Below are positions 52,532 to 64,000 of a stretch of DNA of 64,000 nucleotides, piece by piece. The translations under genes and the position numbers were made by a program. The notes beneath the pieces were generated by a model that saw only the letters and a list, made by a program, of their open reading frames with translations, was not told where the DNA came from and searched no databases. The stretch's first letter is position 1; each line of letters starts with the position of its first letter. This DNA is from Dipetalonema caudispina. Taxonomy: Eukaryota; Nematoda; Chromadorea; Rhabditida; Onchocercidae. Location of the stretch: assembly GCA_013365325.1 (NCBI GenBank), contig JABVXV010000032.1:186001-250000 (forward strand). Reading direction: 5' to 3'.

Positions 52532-54856
52532 CAATTTTTTTGTATTCCGAAGTGAAGAGACCAGTTCTCAGAAAAGTGCTTATGATGAAGATATTCATCG
52601 AAAATTCGAAATGTTAATTATATTGTCCCTTAAATCAACTAAGATGAATAAATTTTTTTTTGTACGGTTTTGATCAATAATTTATTGATGGGTATTTTAA
52701 GAAGTGATGTTTTCTATACTTGGAAAATTTAGGATTCTAATAATCCGCAACGTTTCACTTGACAGAATTATTTAATAGATTCCAAAAACGAACATAAAAA
52801 GGAAATTTTAAAAAAATAAATAAAATATAACTCGCATCGAGAACTAATAACGGCAATGAAGAAGTGCTGATGATTTTAATGATCTCTTCTGCAGTACAAA
52901 TGAAAAGTAAGCCAAAATTAAAGAGAGAAAGAAAAAAGAACACTCATCACTATTAATAGTAATTCATGCAAATGGATGTAGACATTTGCATCAAAATGTT
53001 ATGAAAATTTTTGAGTTTTGATTTGGTGCTTTTAAACTAACCGCTGTATATGAGATTAGGAATCCAATATGAGATGCTCGAATTTTCATATTAAACTCAT
53101 TATTGCATAAATAAATAATTACCAATGCAAAAGGCCTCAAAAACAAAAAAAAAAAAAAAAAAAAAAAGAAAAGAAAAAAGAAAATGTCCTCATGAAACCA
53201 TTAAATAGAGGAAGGTCAAACGTTAGTCAAAAAATATTTAGCGAAACTGGTTGGATGGAACCTCGACAAATTTCCATTATATCTTTCACTAGCAAGATCA
53301 ATAAATCAAGGGTCACTAGTGCTTTACAAACTATACCACTCGTTTGAGAAGAAGGTGTGCGTAGTATTAAAAGAAAAAGATTTTTACCGTTTATTGAAAA
53401 TAAGGGAAAAAGAATAATTGGAAAAAACTACTTTACAATTAGGTTCTAAACAGCAGATAAGATAACTTAGAACCACTTTTACATATGAAAAAAGCAATTT
53501 CGATGAATTAAGAATTACAAAGATGATCTAACTGAGAACGATGAAAACTTAATTTCGATTAGGCATTTCAAAAATATCTCACGTCAATGTCTCCGTATTA
53601 TTTACCACATTCAACGGTAAAAAAAGGAATAGAACATATTTTGTTTGGATACTCATTTCCTTCCAAAACAAATATTAAAATAGTTTCAGAAAAACATTAA
53701 TGGTGGTTTACATTTTCATACGCTAATATTACTGCTTGATGGTAAAGAACTTGGCACTCTACAATTCGTGTTAAATCTTTACAATCCAGATATTTCTTTT
53801 ATAGATTCGTGATGTTTCTGTGAGTTTGTAGAATGTCAATTTATTTCTTAATGGAAAATAGATACAAAATTTTGCAATGAATGCATCAAAAAAGTGATAC
53901 TTGGATAGGATTTATAATTATGACCATTAGGAAATTTACGATGAGAATATGAGACAAAATTTACTGTAGACCGAAATTTTCTTCAATAGGTTTTTGAATC
54001 GGGGGAAAGGTCAAAATTCATTAACCTGAGCAAAATTTCATCTTTAGCTTTGACAAGTGAGTAAAACCAATGATTTGTTCATAAAATTCGTTCTATAAAG
54101 CTTCGAATTCCGGTGTGATAACTAAATCACAGGACAAATTCACTCATGCAGAGAAATTCCATGGACAGTGTACTTTGAACTCTTAAGCAATTTTTAGAAA
54201 TTGTTTTTCTCACAACATTCCAAAGGGGCTGATTCAACTCGAAAAAGTAGTAGCGGTAGTGATAACGGAAGTAATGATAGTAATATAGCATGGTAGTGGC
54301 AGTGGTAGTTTGTACAAAAAGCCCACATGAAAAAATATGAGATGGAATTAGAGAAATTAAAGTCGGAAATTTATCTGTCGGTAAAACGATATATCTGGGT
54401 CACGTCGCTGACCTAGAACAAGTCACTTATATAATTCGATGAAAACTCAGCAAAAAGAAATATCCCAATCGCTCCTCATTCTCACCCCAATCCCGCAAAA
54501 CAACTTCGACCGAACCCTTCCATCTCTTCCTCTTCTTTCCTTCTTACTCTTCGCCTTCCTTTAACAATTATCCTTCTATTGTTCACTCATATTTTTCCAA
54601 GAATTGTCAGAAAATTGCTGAAATTTTAGGTCATCAATATACTTTCGCCAAAATTAATAAGTGTTGTTGAATTTAATATCAATTTCCCTTAAAACAAAAT
54701 TAGGAATTTCCCATGTCTCATATTTTAAACTCAAGCTTACGGGAAATATCAAAACTATAAATTGCATTCCACCAATACAACTGCATAACATTTTCTACGA
54801 GCTCCAGGTTCATTACTTTCTCTGCCAAAGACTTATTATTTGAGGTGATAACTTCG
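52532..54856. promoter_or_regulatory. divergent intergenic region between spl-1 and the lectin-like gene
   Basis: This 2.3 kb lies between two genes transcribed away from each other and should hold both promoters. It contains an A23 run at 53145-53167 and short AGT/GGT trinucleotide repeats near 54247-54310. No coding region was recognised. Confidence 0.4.
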
Positions 54857-57800
54857 ATGCAAAGTGAACTGAACATGTCCAAACTGTGGTTCATCAGATT
54901 AACAGGTATTTACTGCTCATCTTTTAAATCAATTATCTGACAAGAATATGACACTGAATTTTTGCTTTTGTAATACTAAAATTTCAGTTGCTACTGCCGC
55001 ACTTCTTGCACAAATTGCCGATTCAGATTCAATGATAAAAGCACGGCAAATGGTATGTATATAAGTTTATTAATCTAACTTAGTGGATTAGATTTAATTA
55101 ATAATGCAAAAGTAAAAGCAACTAAAGTATTGAAGAGATCAAACAGCACTGTTATATGGCTGAACATTCATTCTTATTATTCGTTTTTCAGATATTTTTG
55201 ACAACAGGCTGAAATATTCCCAGTGCTGAATGTTTTTACACATTTTCTGCTACATTTACAAATAACTGGGTTAAATTCCAAAATGACCCACCACTGAATC
55301 CGAGTAACAAACTTATATCGCCAAAACTTTTCGCAAAAATTCCACCAAAGCCACTCTTTAGAGAACATCTCGATGTGAATCTTATCAGAAAATTTAACAT
55401 AAAAATCTTCCGAAACTTAAAAAATTTTAGCAAATCAGTTCTCTAGGAACCGAAAATTTTGGTTTTTTAAACTCTGACCTGAACCAAAACTAATAATGAA
55501 ACAAAACCAGTACTTTTTGTTAATCGACAAAAAGAAGTTTTAATTAAAAACTAAAATTTGATTCATTTCTAAATCAATTTCCAAACCTGAGTAAATAACA
55601 GGAAGACACCTCCGAATAGATCATATATAATGTACTAAATTTGGAAAGAACAAGACAAGTCAATTTCTTATTTAATTTCCAGTTTATTTCGCCATTTCTG
55701 CAAAACTATGGTACTTCCTGGATTGCTGGTCCTGAAGGACATCATTATCAATTTCATCTCAGTGAACAGTCCTGGAATATGGCTCGAGAATACTGTCTTG
55801 GTCTAGCTTCCGATCTCGTTGTTATCAAAAGTTTGCAACAGATGGTGTGTTTTCTTTTACTACTCTTCGAAATAATTTATAAAACTATGACAAAAAAGAT
55901 AAGGACTCATCAAAAGCTTAGCTAATAATGACAGGATGGAAGGCTGTCACAAAAATGTGGTAGGCTGACATAGTTAATCATCCTATGACATTGATTTATC
56001 ATGTTTTAAAATAAATAGTCAGATGAAACTTTAGAGCTAATCTGACATCAATTTTTTAAAATCAAAAACTGATTCTTATTTCAGAATTGGTTAATATCAC
56101 ACTATCCATTCAGTAATTCAGTAATGCCTGAAAGGACTGTACAAGTTGGACTTGTGCTAGTTGATAAAGAAAACAGTACTGAAAAAGAGTGGAAATGGGT
56201 GGATAATACGCCGCTGAATGCTAGCTATTTGTCAGTTATATACTGTATCTATAATTAAAAATTAAGACTACTAAAAAGCTTATATAAGTGGCAAAAATCT
56301 GAAGTTTAAACTCGAAAACTAAGTATTTTAATTTAGAGAGTGGGAAATGTTGGTAAAAAACATCACGGAAAAATTTCTGGATCCTATAGAACGTGGCAGA
56401 TGTGCATTGCTGAGCATTGATAACAGAATATTAAGAGCTATACCGTGTGATCAAACACCGGATTTCGATTACACAAACCGGTTCATCTGTCAACGAAGTA
56501 ATGAACAACATCATGAAGTTCGTTGTTGACTTATAATTCGAAACATTTATGCTCTGATCGTTTTAAACAAGCGAATGCATCACAAGTATCCTAATTATTT
56601 ATAAGGTTTCGTGATAAGTAAGCTACTGTTAGTTTCAACTGAAGTTTGATAAACCAGCAAAAACAAAGGCATAAATCGTGAAGTTCGTAGGAAATAATCC
56701 ATAACTATTACTCTGTACTCCCCCACTATTTCAAGTAGTTAACTGAGGGAAATTCCTATTCTATCAAGACATTCAGCATTCTTTCTAAATTCCCCCCTAA
56801 CGCTCGTAATTTTAGAGCAATAAGAGCCCAGTACTACAGAAACAGAAAGAGATTGTAATATATCACTTAAGGAGACTTTCGATACAAATATTAAAGAATT
56901 GATCCGGGCCATTTCAAAGGACCGATACGAAATATAAGGCATCAGACATCTTCTGACAACTTATTTTCTAAAAAATTGAAATTAACGATTCAAAAAACAT
57001 TCTAGCATGAAAAGAAAAACAATCCGTTTTACGAGTTTTTTGTGCAGTTGGTAAATAAGCTACAAAAAGATGCAACAGCAGAACCGGGACTACGAACAGT
57101 ACAGCTGCAAGGAGTGAAAACCCAAAGTGTAAATGTTCAAGGGAAAACGGAAGTAAGTGAATTTGCTTTCCACAAACATATTCGGCTGGAATGGATTTCG
57201 TTTTTCTTTTTGGTGGTACTTGCGTAGTTATTATTTTTTGTGGTAAGTAGAAATGGGAACCGGATCCATACTATAACATACTGAAAAGTGATGCTTATCA
57301 CCTTAACCTATGTTATTCTTTATTGATAAGTAGTCGAAAAATTTAAATGGGAGGAAACAGTTATCTCCAAAAACATCTTCAACGCAATCTGAATTCTTCT
57401 TGGTATGCAATATATCTCTTTCTTTTGGGACCAAATCCTTAAAATGCAATCGGGATAAGATTCTGGGGAAAATAAGTTTTGAAAATCATCACAAAATTTC
57501 GAATCCTTAACTAACTACAGGATTTATCACCTAATAGCAGAAAGGAAGAAAACGTCACTGACAAGAACAAGGAAGCGGTCCACAAAATTATTATTACAAA
57601 AGAAACTTTGATAACTGTCGATCCGGATATAGAAGGAATTGACGAAGTAGATTTTGGCATCGGACAAAAGGAAAAAGAGAAGCAAAAAGAAGAAAAAAAT
57701 AAAATTGTTAGTGGAAATGAACATGAACTTCGCGCAAAGAATTTTGCTGCGAAACGAACGGTAGTATATAAAAAAAAAACGGAGAGCAATGAGGATGTGC

Positions 57801-58879
57801 TTCTGACTGATGGAACAGGAAGTGATTTCAAACGGAATGTTGCAATTTCAAGTAGCTCAGCAAATCTACCAAAGCAGAATTCCAAGCAGCCGAATAAGTT
57901 TTGTGACGAGATTAACACGGCACAAAAAGACACGCGACAATGGTATGAACAATTCGGTGACATCTTTCGAAATCTAAATTTGTTTCTTAAACAAGAAAAA
58001 AGTTCGGACTTGCGCGCGCTGCTTGATAATAACGATACTAACAAGACTTTAGTAGAACGTCTCAAAGAGGCACTGCATGCCAAAAATAACACAGAACTGA
58101 GTAAATTTGATGTAATCGAAAAAAAAAAGATACTGCACAATACGATCGACGACCAGCAGCAATTCGACGATAGTATCCAGGAAGTACACGATGTTAGCAA
58201 TACATTTGCACGTGAAATTGTTGATGATATCAATGGCATTTTTCAACACAAAAAAAATACTGCAACCGCATTGCAAAAACTTGAAGGAAGACCTGTTATT
58301 ACAAGTCGCATGTATGATATGACAAAACTCGGTAAGACGAAAATCTATGGGAAAGCAGGGCCAGCGGAACGGTCGGAAGTTAATGAAGACGGAATTTATG
58401 AACTACTTGGGAAAAAATTGAAAAGTATGCTTACCGAACGTCTACGAAACCCACCAAACATAAACAGCAATGCAACAAATAAGTTAAGCGAAGAGATAAA
58501 GTCAAATATAAGTGGGGAGCAAATAAGCCGAAATGAAGCTTCGGTACACTACGATGTAGCAAATGAGCACAAACCTGGATCATCTACATTATTTTCCGCT
58601 AATCGAAAGAAAAATGCAGCAGAAGAGGCTACCGGTATACCACGCACATTTATCAATAGTACCCAACAAACAACCAAAACATTGACTAAATCAAATAACG
58701 GAACTGGAATTTTACTTGAATTGCCGGATGGTAACATCATATTGCTTGAGGAAAGCACGGTGGATGAAAATAAAACCAACATAAAAATAGATATTGAAAA
58801 AGCTATATCCAATATGAAACAAAACCTAGAAAGTGCCAGCAAAGAAATCAAACGTCTTTTCTCACATTCACGGAGATGA
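54857..58879 (+). CDS. secreted C-type lectin-like domain protein with long Asn/Lys-rich tail (688 aa model)
   Basis: Exons: 54857-54905, 54988-55052, 55683-55844, 56085-56230, 56337-56517, 57048-57152, 57521-58879 (2,067 nt, phases consistent). A signal peptide follows the second in-frame ATG (MSKLWFIRLTVATAALLAQI). The C-type lectin-like domain spans about 40-200, with SEQSWNMAREYC, SDLVVIKS, WKWVD, GRCALLS, IPCDQ and NRFICQR, giving the four conserved cysteines. The EPN/QPD and WND calcium/sugar motifs are absent, so sugar binding is doubtful. The last exon encodes about 450 low-complexity, Lys/Asn/Glu-rich residues with at least seven N-glycosylation sequons. The join at 56517 uses the weak donor GTTCGT. 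If it is not used, the lectin ends at TGA 56529 and the tail lacks a start exon, which favours the fusion. No specific orthologue was recognised. Confidence 0.72.
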
Positions 58880-60034
58880 TTATAAAGGCTTCATTTTTAA
58901 AAAATGTTGCGAACAGCGTCTGCTTAATTCTTTTGTCAACTTAACTGCTAACTCAACAATTTCCAAGATTAGAAGTGGACAAATCTAGCCAATAAATCGT
59001 GTCAAAACAAAACCAAAGTGATCTGTACTGTATATTTCGTTAAACAATAAATTAGTTTCATTCATCTTCAAACAATCAAAATCAAAACTATTGATTTCTA
59101 TGCGAAATACAGATGTCCATTTGGATTTCGAAACAATGCGAGATGGTAAGCAACATCAATTCTACATTCATTTATATAAAAGCATTTCATTGCGTCAAAT
59201 ATAAACAATAAAATGCCGAACATAACAAAGACTCCAGAGAAGATTAATAACACATATATTTTATGACTCTTGAATCTAATTCCAGAAAAGTGTTTAAAAT
59301 CTCGAGATATGGAAGATAATAAAAGCAGCAGCTAAGTGCATGAGACTGATGATGGAACTGAAGAAATTTAAGTTGAAGGAAACAATTCTTGAAATCTCAT
59401 ACCAACAAAACTATCTCGAAAAGAATCCTCCGAAGAAACTTTCAAAGTCCCTCATAGACAGTACTCCAAAATTCATTCCAATCTACTTATCAGACTAACT
59501 TAAACGAATCTACTGTCTCAAAAAAATGAAAAGAAATTGAATACAAATGCGTGTGACAAAAATATTATACATAGTATATATACTAACATAAAATGAATGT
59601 TTTTTCAAAAATAAGCAATACCCGACAATATATCGCAATAAGATCAGATATGAAATCGCGCAACATACGAAAAAATCTTTTTCGAAAAGACTGATATGAA
59701 ATGAAATTATAAATAGATGAAAAACAATCTAGAGCACGAAATTTTTTAAAAGACTATTCACAGCATACTTATGTGAAATTTTTGTTAGGGAACTGAAGTT
59801 CTTATTTTGTTCGTAGTCTCAATTTATCTGTAATGTCAAATTCTCAAAATTTTCGCTCTAAATGGACTAGAAAAGTCTTTTTGTCTTTCATACTGACGAA
59901 ACAACGGAGTCGCATTGAGATTTTTTTAAGCATGAATGAAATAACAAAATCTGGAATTTGTTCCAGAACGAAGAGCAAAAATTAAGGAAAAAAATCGATT
60001 CATCCCAAGTCCAAACTGCCGTAAATGTTCTAAG
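58880..60034. other. convergent 3' intergenic region
   Basis: The lectin-like gene and ced-5 end toward each other here. An AATAAA-like sequence (AACAATAAATTAG) at about 59044-59056 could serve the plus-strand gene. No other gene is seen. Confidence 0.45.
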
Positions 60035-63000
60035 TTATATATCGTGATGAGAAGCTTCCACCGGAAATGAAAGGGTATTAAGATGTTGAGGAACCAGTAG
60101 CGATATTTTCGTACGTCGCGGAGGTAATGGAGGTGGTACAATTTGAGTATCAGTTGATCTGAAGTAGAAAAGCTTCTTGAATTACTATAACACAACGAAT
60201 TCTATACACTCAAAGGGTAGTCACACTATTTGATATCCTAGTTATCGTTTTGAGCATAAAAAACCCTCTAGTTTCCTGGAGAGCATATAAAAGCATACTG
60301 AAATATAAAGCGAGATCTCCTTAAACAGTACGTCGCAATAGTAGTCAGTTTCAAAATGAGAAACCTACAAATACACATTTTTCGTAATTTGAGGAATTTA
60401 ACTAATTAACAACAGAACTGCATTAATTTACCTCTCCACTGACTTTATGGATTTAATAGTTGCATCATCCTCTGTCATTTGCAAGGATGACGAAGAGATT
60501 GATTTCAACGGATGCTCGAAACGTGGAAAATCAAGTGTCGATCGAGAAGTGGAACTATTTTCATTGGAATTATAGTCAAAGCTGCGATCGGATGATGATG
60601 AAATTCGTTTCGCAATTCTGAACAATATTTATTATACCTATGGATGTTAGTCAACAAAAAACCAGTAGAGAGAACCTTCACGATTTAGTTTCTGATTAAA
60701 ATTACAATTTATAATAAAATATTAACTTATTTCTAAAAAATACAGAACCCGCTCACCCATTCTCGAACGCATTTTTCAGATCCGACTTGAGACCACTTGA
60801 TTTCCTGGGAGTTGTTCTTCCACTTTTTGTAGCTCCGCCACCTCTTTTAAATACACTCATGACAGATGGGGTGCTATAATGTTAAATAAACATTATCATT
60901 ACAGTATGAAAGATCGACAAAAATTTTGAATGATGAGGAATTCACCTTGAAGTTTCAAAACTGCTTGCTCTTCGCTCATCTCCTTTCTGTTGCGAAAGAT
61001 GAATGGAGCAACCCGGTGGCAGCTGTGAGGCCTGAATTTTAAGAATACGTAGAGTTGCGTTACAATAAACACGAAATAGTTGGTGCTCTCAGAAATGCAA
61101 AAGCACGCCATATAAATCAAGCAAGCCTGCTGCTCTAAACTATCTCATTTATTCTCGCCCTATTTAATCCATTACAGAGACATTCTTGGATTAATTACAT
61201 TCATCTAATCAAGAGGAATACTTTTTATACAATTTTGTGAAGTTGGCTAATTCTTACCACTTTCCCAAATTGTTTTTCAATATTTGCTTTGTATTCGTAA
61301 AAAGAAGCTACAAGAGATTCATGAAACTGAACGTTCACTTGATGATCTCGGGATGCATGTGCATATAAGCAGAACTCCAAAATTGGCACCTAGAAGCTAA
61401 TAACATCAAAGTTGACCATTGCAAGAGTAAAAATCTTGAAAATGGAGAAAATATTAAAAATTAACCTGGTTTCTGATTAATATCCTCAACTGACGAACAA
61501 GCTCATGTTCTTCTGATGTTAAAACTGAAGCACATCGATCAGAGAAAAATATCTGAAGTATACTTGTCGTATGGAAATTCATATTTAAGTTTACACGGTT
61601 TAAAAAATCAAAAAATAAGGAAGAAAAGAGAATATTCAAATCAAACTTTGTAGTTTTTGATTCCTCCCTGTACAAATGCCTGCACGGTGCCTCGAATTTT
61701 GCCTCCCAATGGAACAACTGATTCTAATGGTGTAGACAGGACCACGTGCGCCATTTCCTCCATTTCTTCATTGTTTTTCTGCATTGTTGTCACAGCTTCC
61801 ATTAGGGGAGAACATTCAATCTGAGAAAAAAAAGTGGAGTCATCCATCTATAAAACGTGAAGATCAATCGCCGTGACAATAATGATGACTTGAGTTAAAC
61901 TTACTGGATCAGAAAAAGTCGTAATCTGCGACCAACGTAATATGTTGGGCAGTTGTTCTTCAATAGAAACTGATCGTCGGATTACCCATGACCGCATGAT
62001 TTCATTATCTTCCAGTTCTGTCCATTTTGTTCCTTTTCGAATTTCGCCTTTACAAAATTCAAAATTTTGTACCTGAAAATCTTATTCAATAAAATGGTTT
62101 AGTTTCCAACGAAACAGCATGATAGATCAGACATTAACGTTTTATGATGTATTACATGCGATGTCACTGTAAATCAGTCATAAATAAAAATTCACTGTCA
62201 TATTTATAATCAGTAGTCATCATGAATGTTTCATTTTCATTTTTTTTCTGATAAAAAACTAAATACCCTGTTGTTTTTGAAATACCATCGAATGAGACGA
62301 TTGCTACATTTTTTTTCCCAACAGCTTTCAAAAAGCGGTTTCACGGGGAAAATCTGCAGAAATTTGTTGTTGTGCTTCGAAAGATACGAACATTCATCCA
62401 TTGTATTAATTAACTGAGCCCCGGGGAAAGTTGACAGCATTCGATGGCGAAAACTGACAATAGCCTAAATACAAGTAATTTATCAATGCAAAAGTTCCTA
62501 AGCAATTCGAGATATCTAATAAACCGAAAACTAGATTACTCAAAAAAGCAACTGGAAATTGACTTCGCATTCATTTCCACGGTAGATGAATTGGCGATTG
62601 TTTAAATAGCTGGGAAAACAGAGGCCATAAAATCCAACGAAGAAATATGTGCATGCAACTCGTCCTTGTGTACTCACTTTGTGATATAGTTCAGCAAGAC
62701 GTTGCTAAAAAAATTAGCTTTGAATAATTTTCAACTTCATAAAATATGAAATTCAAAAAAGAAGGTACAAAGTAAAGTCGGAGAGAATTTAATTAACTTT
62801 GAAATATTGAAGTTATTGGCTGAAGATACTGTTACAAAAAAAGACTTACAAGAAGACTTGGTAATTTCTCATACTCATAATTCTTTTCATATTGAAATGT
62901 CAGTTCTTTCAAAATAGCAATAGATTCTTCCCATAATTCTTTTTCATCGAAAAGATTAGCCGCTTCATTATAGAGCGCTTCTTTAAGCTGACGCTGCGTA

Positions 63001-64000
63001 CCACACTGCCGATTTAAATGTGCATCCAAAACAGCAGTCGGTAATTCACACTCTGCCCACTAAATTTGGAGTTTATTAGAAACAAAAGAAATCAAATGTA
63101 GCAACCCTACTTTACATCTTAATTCGATTGCACTTTTATTCAAATCTGAGAAGTACCGCTATACTAACGTCCAGTAAGTTATTGTAAACAAATGAACACA
63201 GTTTAATCAGTCTACTAAACCATTACTAAATATGAAAATTTACACGCTATTTTCAGAGTCTCCCCCGACATAAGTATGTCCTTCTTAATATAAAATGAAA
63301 GCGATGGAATTTTCGAAAAACTTACTGACAATGTTTCAGCATGCTTCAGGAGTGTGAAAGCTGCCTCAATTTTATTATTGCTGAGCATGTGAAGATCATA
63401 GAGCTTATAAACGTAGTTAATATAAAGATCATCTTGACCAATAAGTTTATAAAATTTCTGAAATTAAAAAAAAACAGCATAGTAAAGAGACAAGTTTTTT
63501 GACTTATTTGTAACGTGATAGAATTTTTAAATTATAAAGACGTTGTATAAAAACTTTCTCTAAAAAAAAAAAAAAAAAAAACCGACTAACCAACAATTCA
63601 ACGGTTCGATCCATTCCGTTTTCTATACAGTAACCATTTGTTCGCACTTCACGATATTCAAAAAGATGTTGTAGAAGGGTATCGACTAATGTCACAAATT
63701 TGCAACCTTCTACAACAAGATCCGTATCTGAACGGCTCCTGAAAACTTTGAGATTATTTCAATATCTTCATTGCTTTCTATAAAGCTTTTCTCTGAAATT
63801 AGAAAATGATACTTACATATCCATCATGATATTATGTAACTGCTTCTTGAATTTTCCTCCACCACAGTCCTCGTCAACCAGACAGTCCAGTTGCATTATA
63901 GTCTCGTTTGCAAACTTCAATGAGATACTTCAGTTGAACAATAAACAGTGAAAAGAAAAGGTAAAAATGACAAATGTGTAGAAGCTATATCAACCAGGAA
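60035..64000 (-). CDS. ced-5: CED-5 / DOCK1-type Rac guanine-nucleotide exchange factor, C-terminal 666 aa (5' part outside the window)
   Basis: With CED-12/ELMO and CED-2/Crk, CED-5 activates Rac for engulfment of dying cells and cell migration. Exons: 63817-63914, 63591-63738, 63326-63457, 62850-63059, 62564-62704, 62267-62464, 61905-62072, 61647-61820, 61466-61552, 61258-61389, 60946-61031, 60757-60873, 60432-60617, 60035-60158 (2,001 nt, all phases consistent). The DHR-2 catalytic region is clear: YVYKLYDLHML, ALYNEAANLFDEKELWEES, FFVGFYGLCFPSYLNNRQF, IYRG, HRMLSTFPGAQLI, SPLMEAVTTMQ. A Ser-rich tail and a C-terminal SH3-ligand motif PPPLPPRR follow, as in DOCK180 and CED-5; this separates it from the zizimin and DOCK-C classes. 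Further 5' exons (SH3, DHR-1) lie beyond 64000. Confidence 0.93.
63562..63581. repeat. A20 homopolymer in ced-5 intron
   Basis: Short A run on the plus strand just downstream (in transcript sense) of the donor at 63590. Confidence 0.85.

Noticed and set aside
57511..58239. 242-codon minus-strand open frame
   Set aside because: It is the antisense shadow of the large last exon of the lectin-like gene, which is in phase with upstream exons.

Overview
The window is eukaryotic nuclear DNA, about two thirds A+T, from a nematode. Short exons, very common TTTCAG acceptors, an acceptor a few bases before a start codon (as for spliced-leader trans-splicing) and the gene set (slt-1, kin-2, ced-5, DEG/ENaC, a PAR-motif ligand-gated channel) all point there. 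The AT-rich, intron-rich style suggests a clade III / filarial-like worm, but I cannot name the species. I rebuilt gene models by eye from reading frame, splice sites and exon phase; for complete models the exon lengths sum to a multiple of three.

Layout, left to right: (1) 1-1950, minus strand, 5' part of a DEG/ENaC channel whose 3' part lies beyond base 1. It has an apparent 1-base frameshift beside TM1. (2) 4839-21134, minus strand, a complete 31-exon Slit gene (slt-1, 1,422 aa). (3) 23562-27824, plus strand, a 9-exon Cys-loop chloride-channel-type subunit (394 aa) divergent from slt-1. (4) about 5.7 kb with no recognised gene, holding CA/TG microsatellites. (5) 33533-38347, plus strand, kin-2, the PKA regulatory subunit, with an alternative first exon that replaces the dimerisation/docking domain by a myristoylation-like, polybasic N-terminus. 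(6) a 97-base T tract, then 39484-46805, minus strand, an ANKFN1/WIDE AWAKE homologue (ankyrin, FN3, Ras-association). (7) 48847-52519, minus strand, sphingosine-1-phosphate lyase (spl-1, 557 aa). (8) 54857-58879, plus strand, a C-type lectin-like secreted protein fused to a long Asn/Lys-rich tail. (9) 60035-64000, minus strand, the 3' half of ced-5 (DOCK1-type Rac GEF), whose 5' part lies beyond the window.

The genes form no operon and share no single pathway, although many act in the nervous system or in cell migration: Slit guidance, ion channels, PKA, WAKE and CED-5/Rac. The most unusual signals are the kin-2 alternative exon and the number of non-GT 5' splice sites: four introns that must start with GC and one that appears to start with AT, among roughly 95 introns. 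No bacterial, phage, CRISPR or intact transposon feature was seen.
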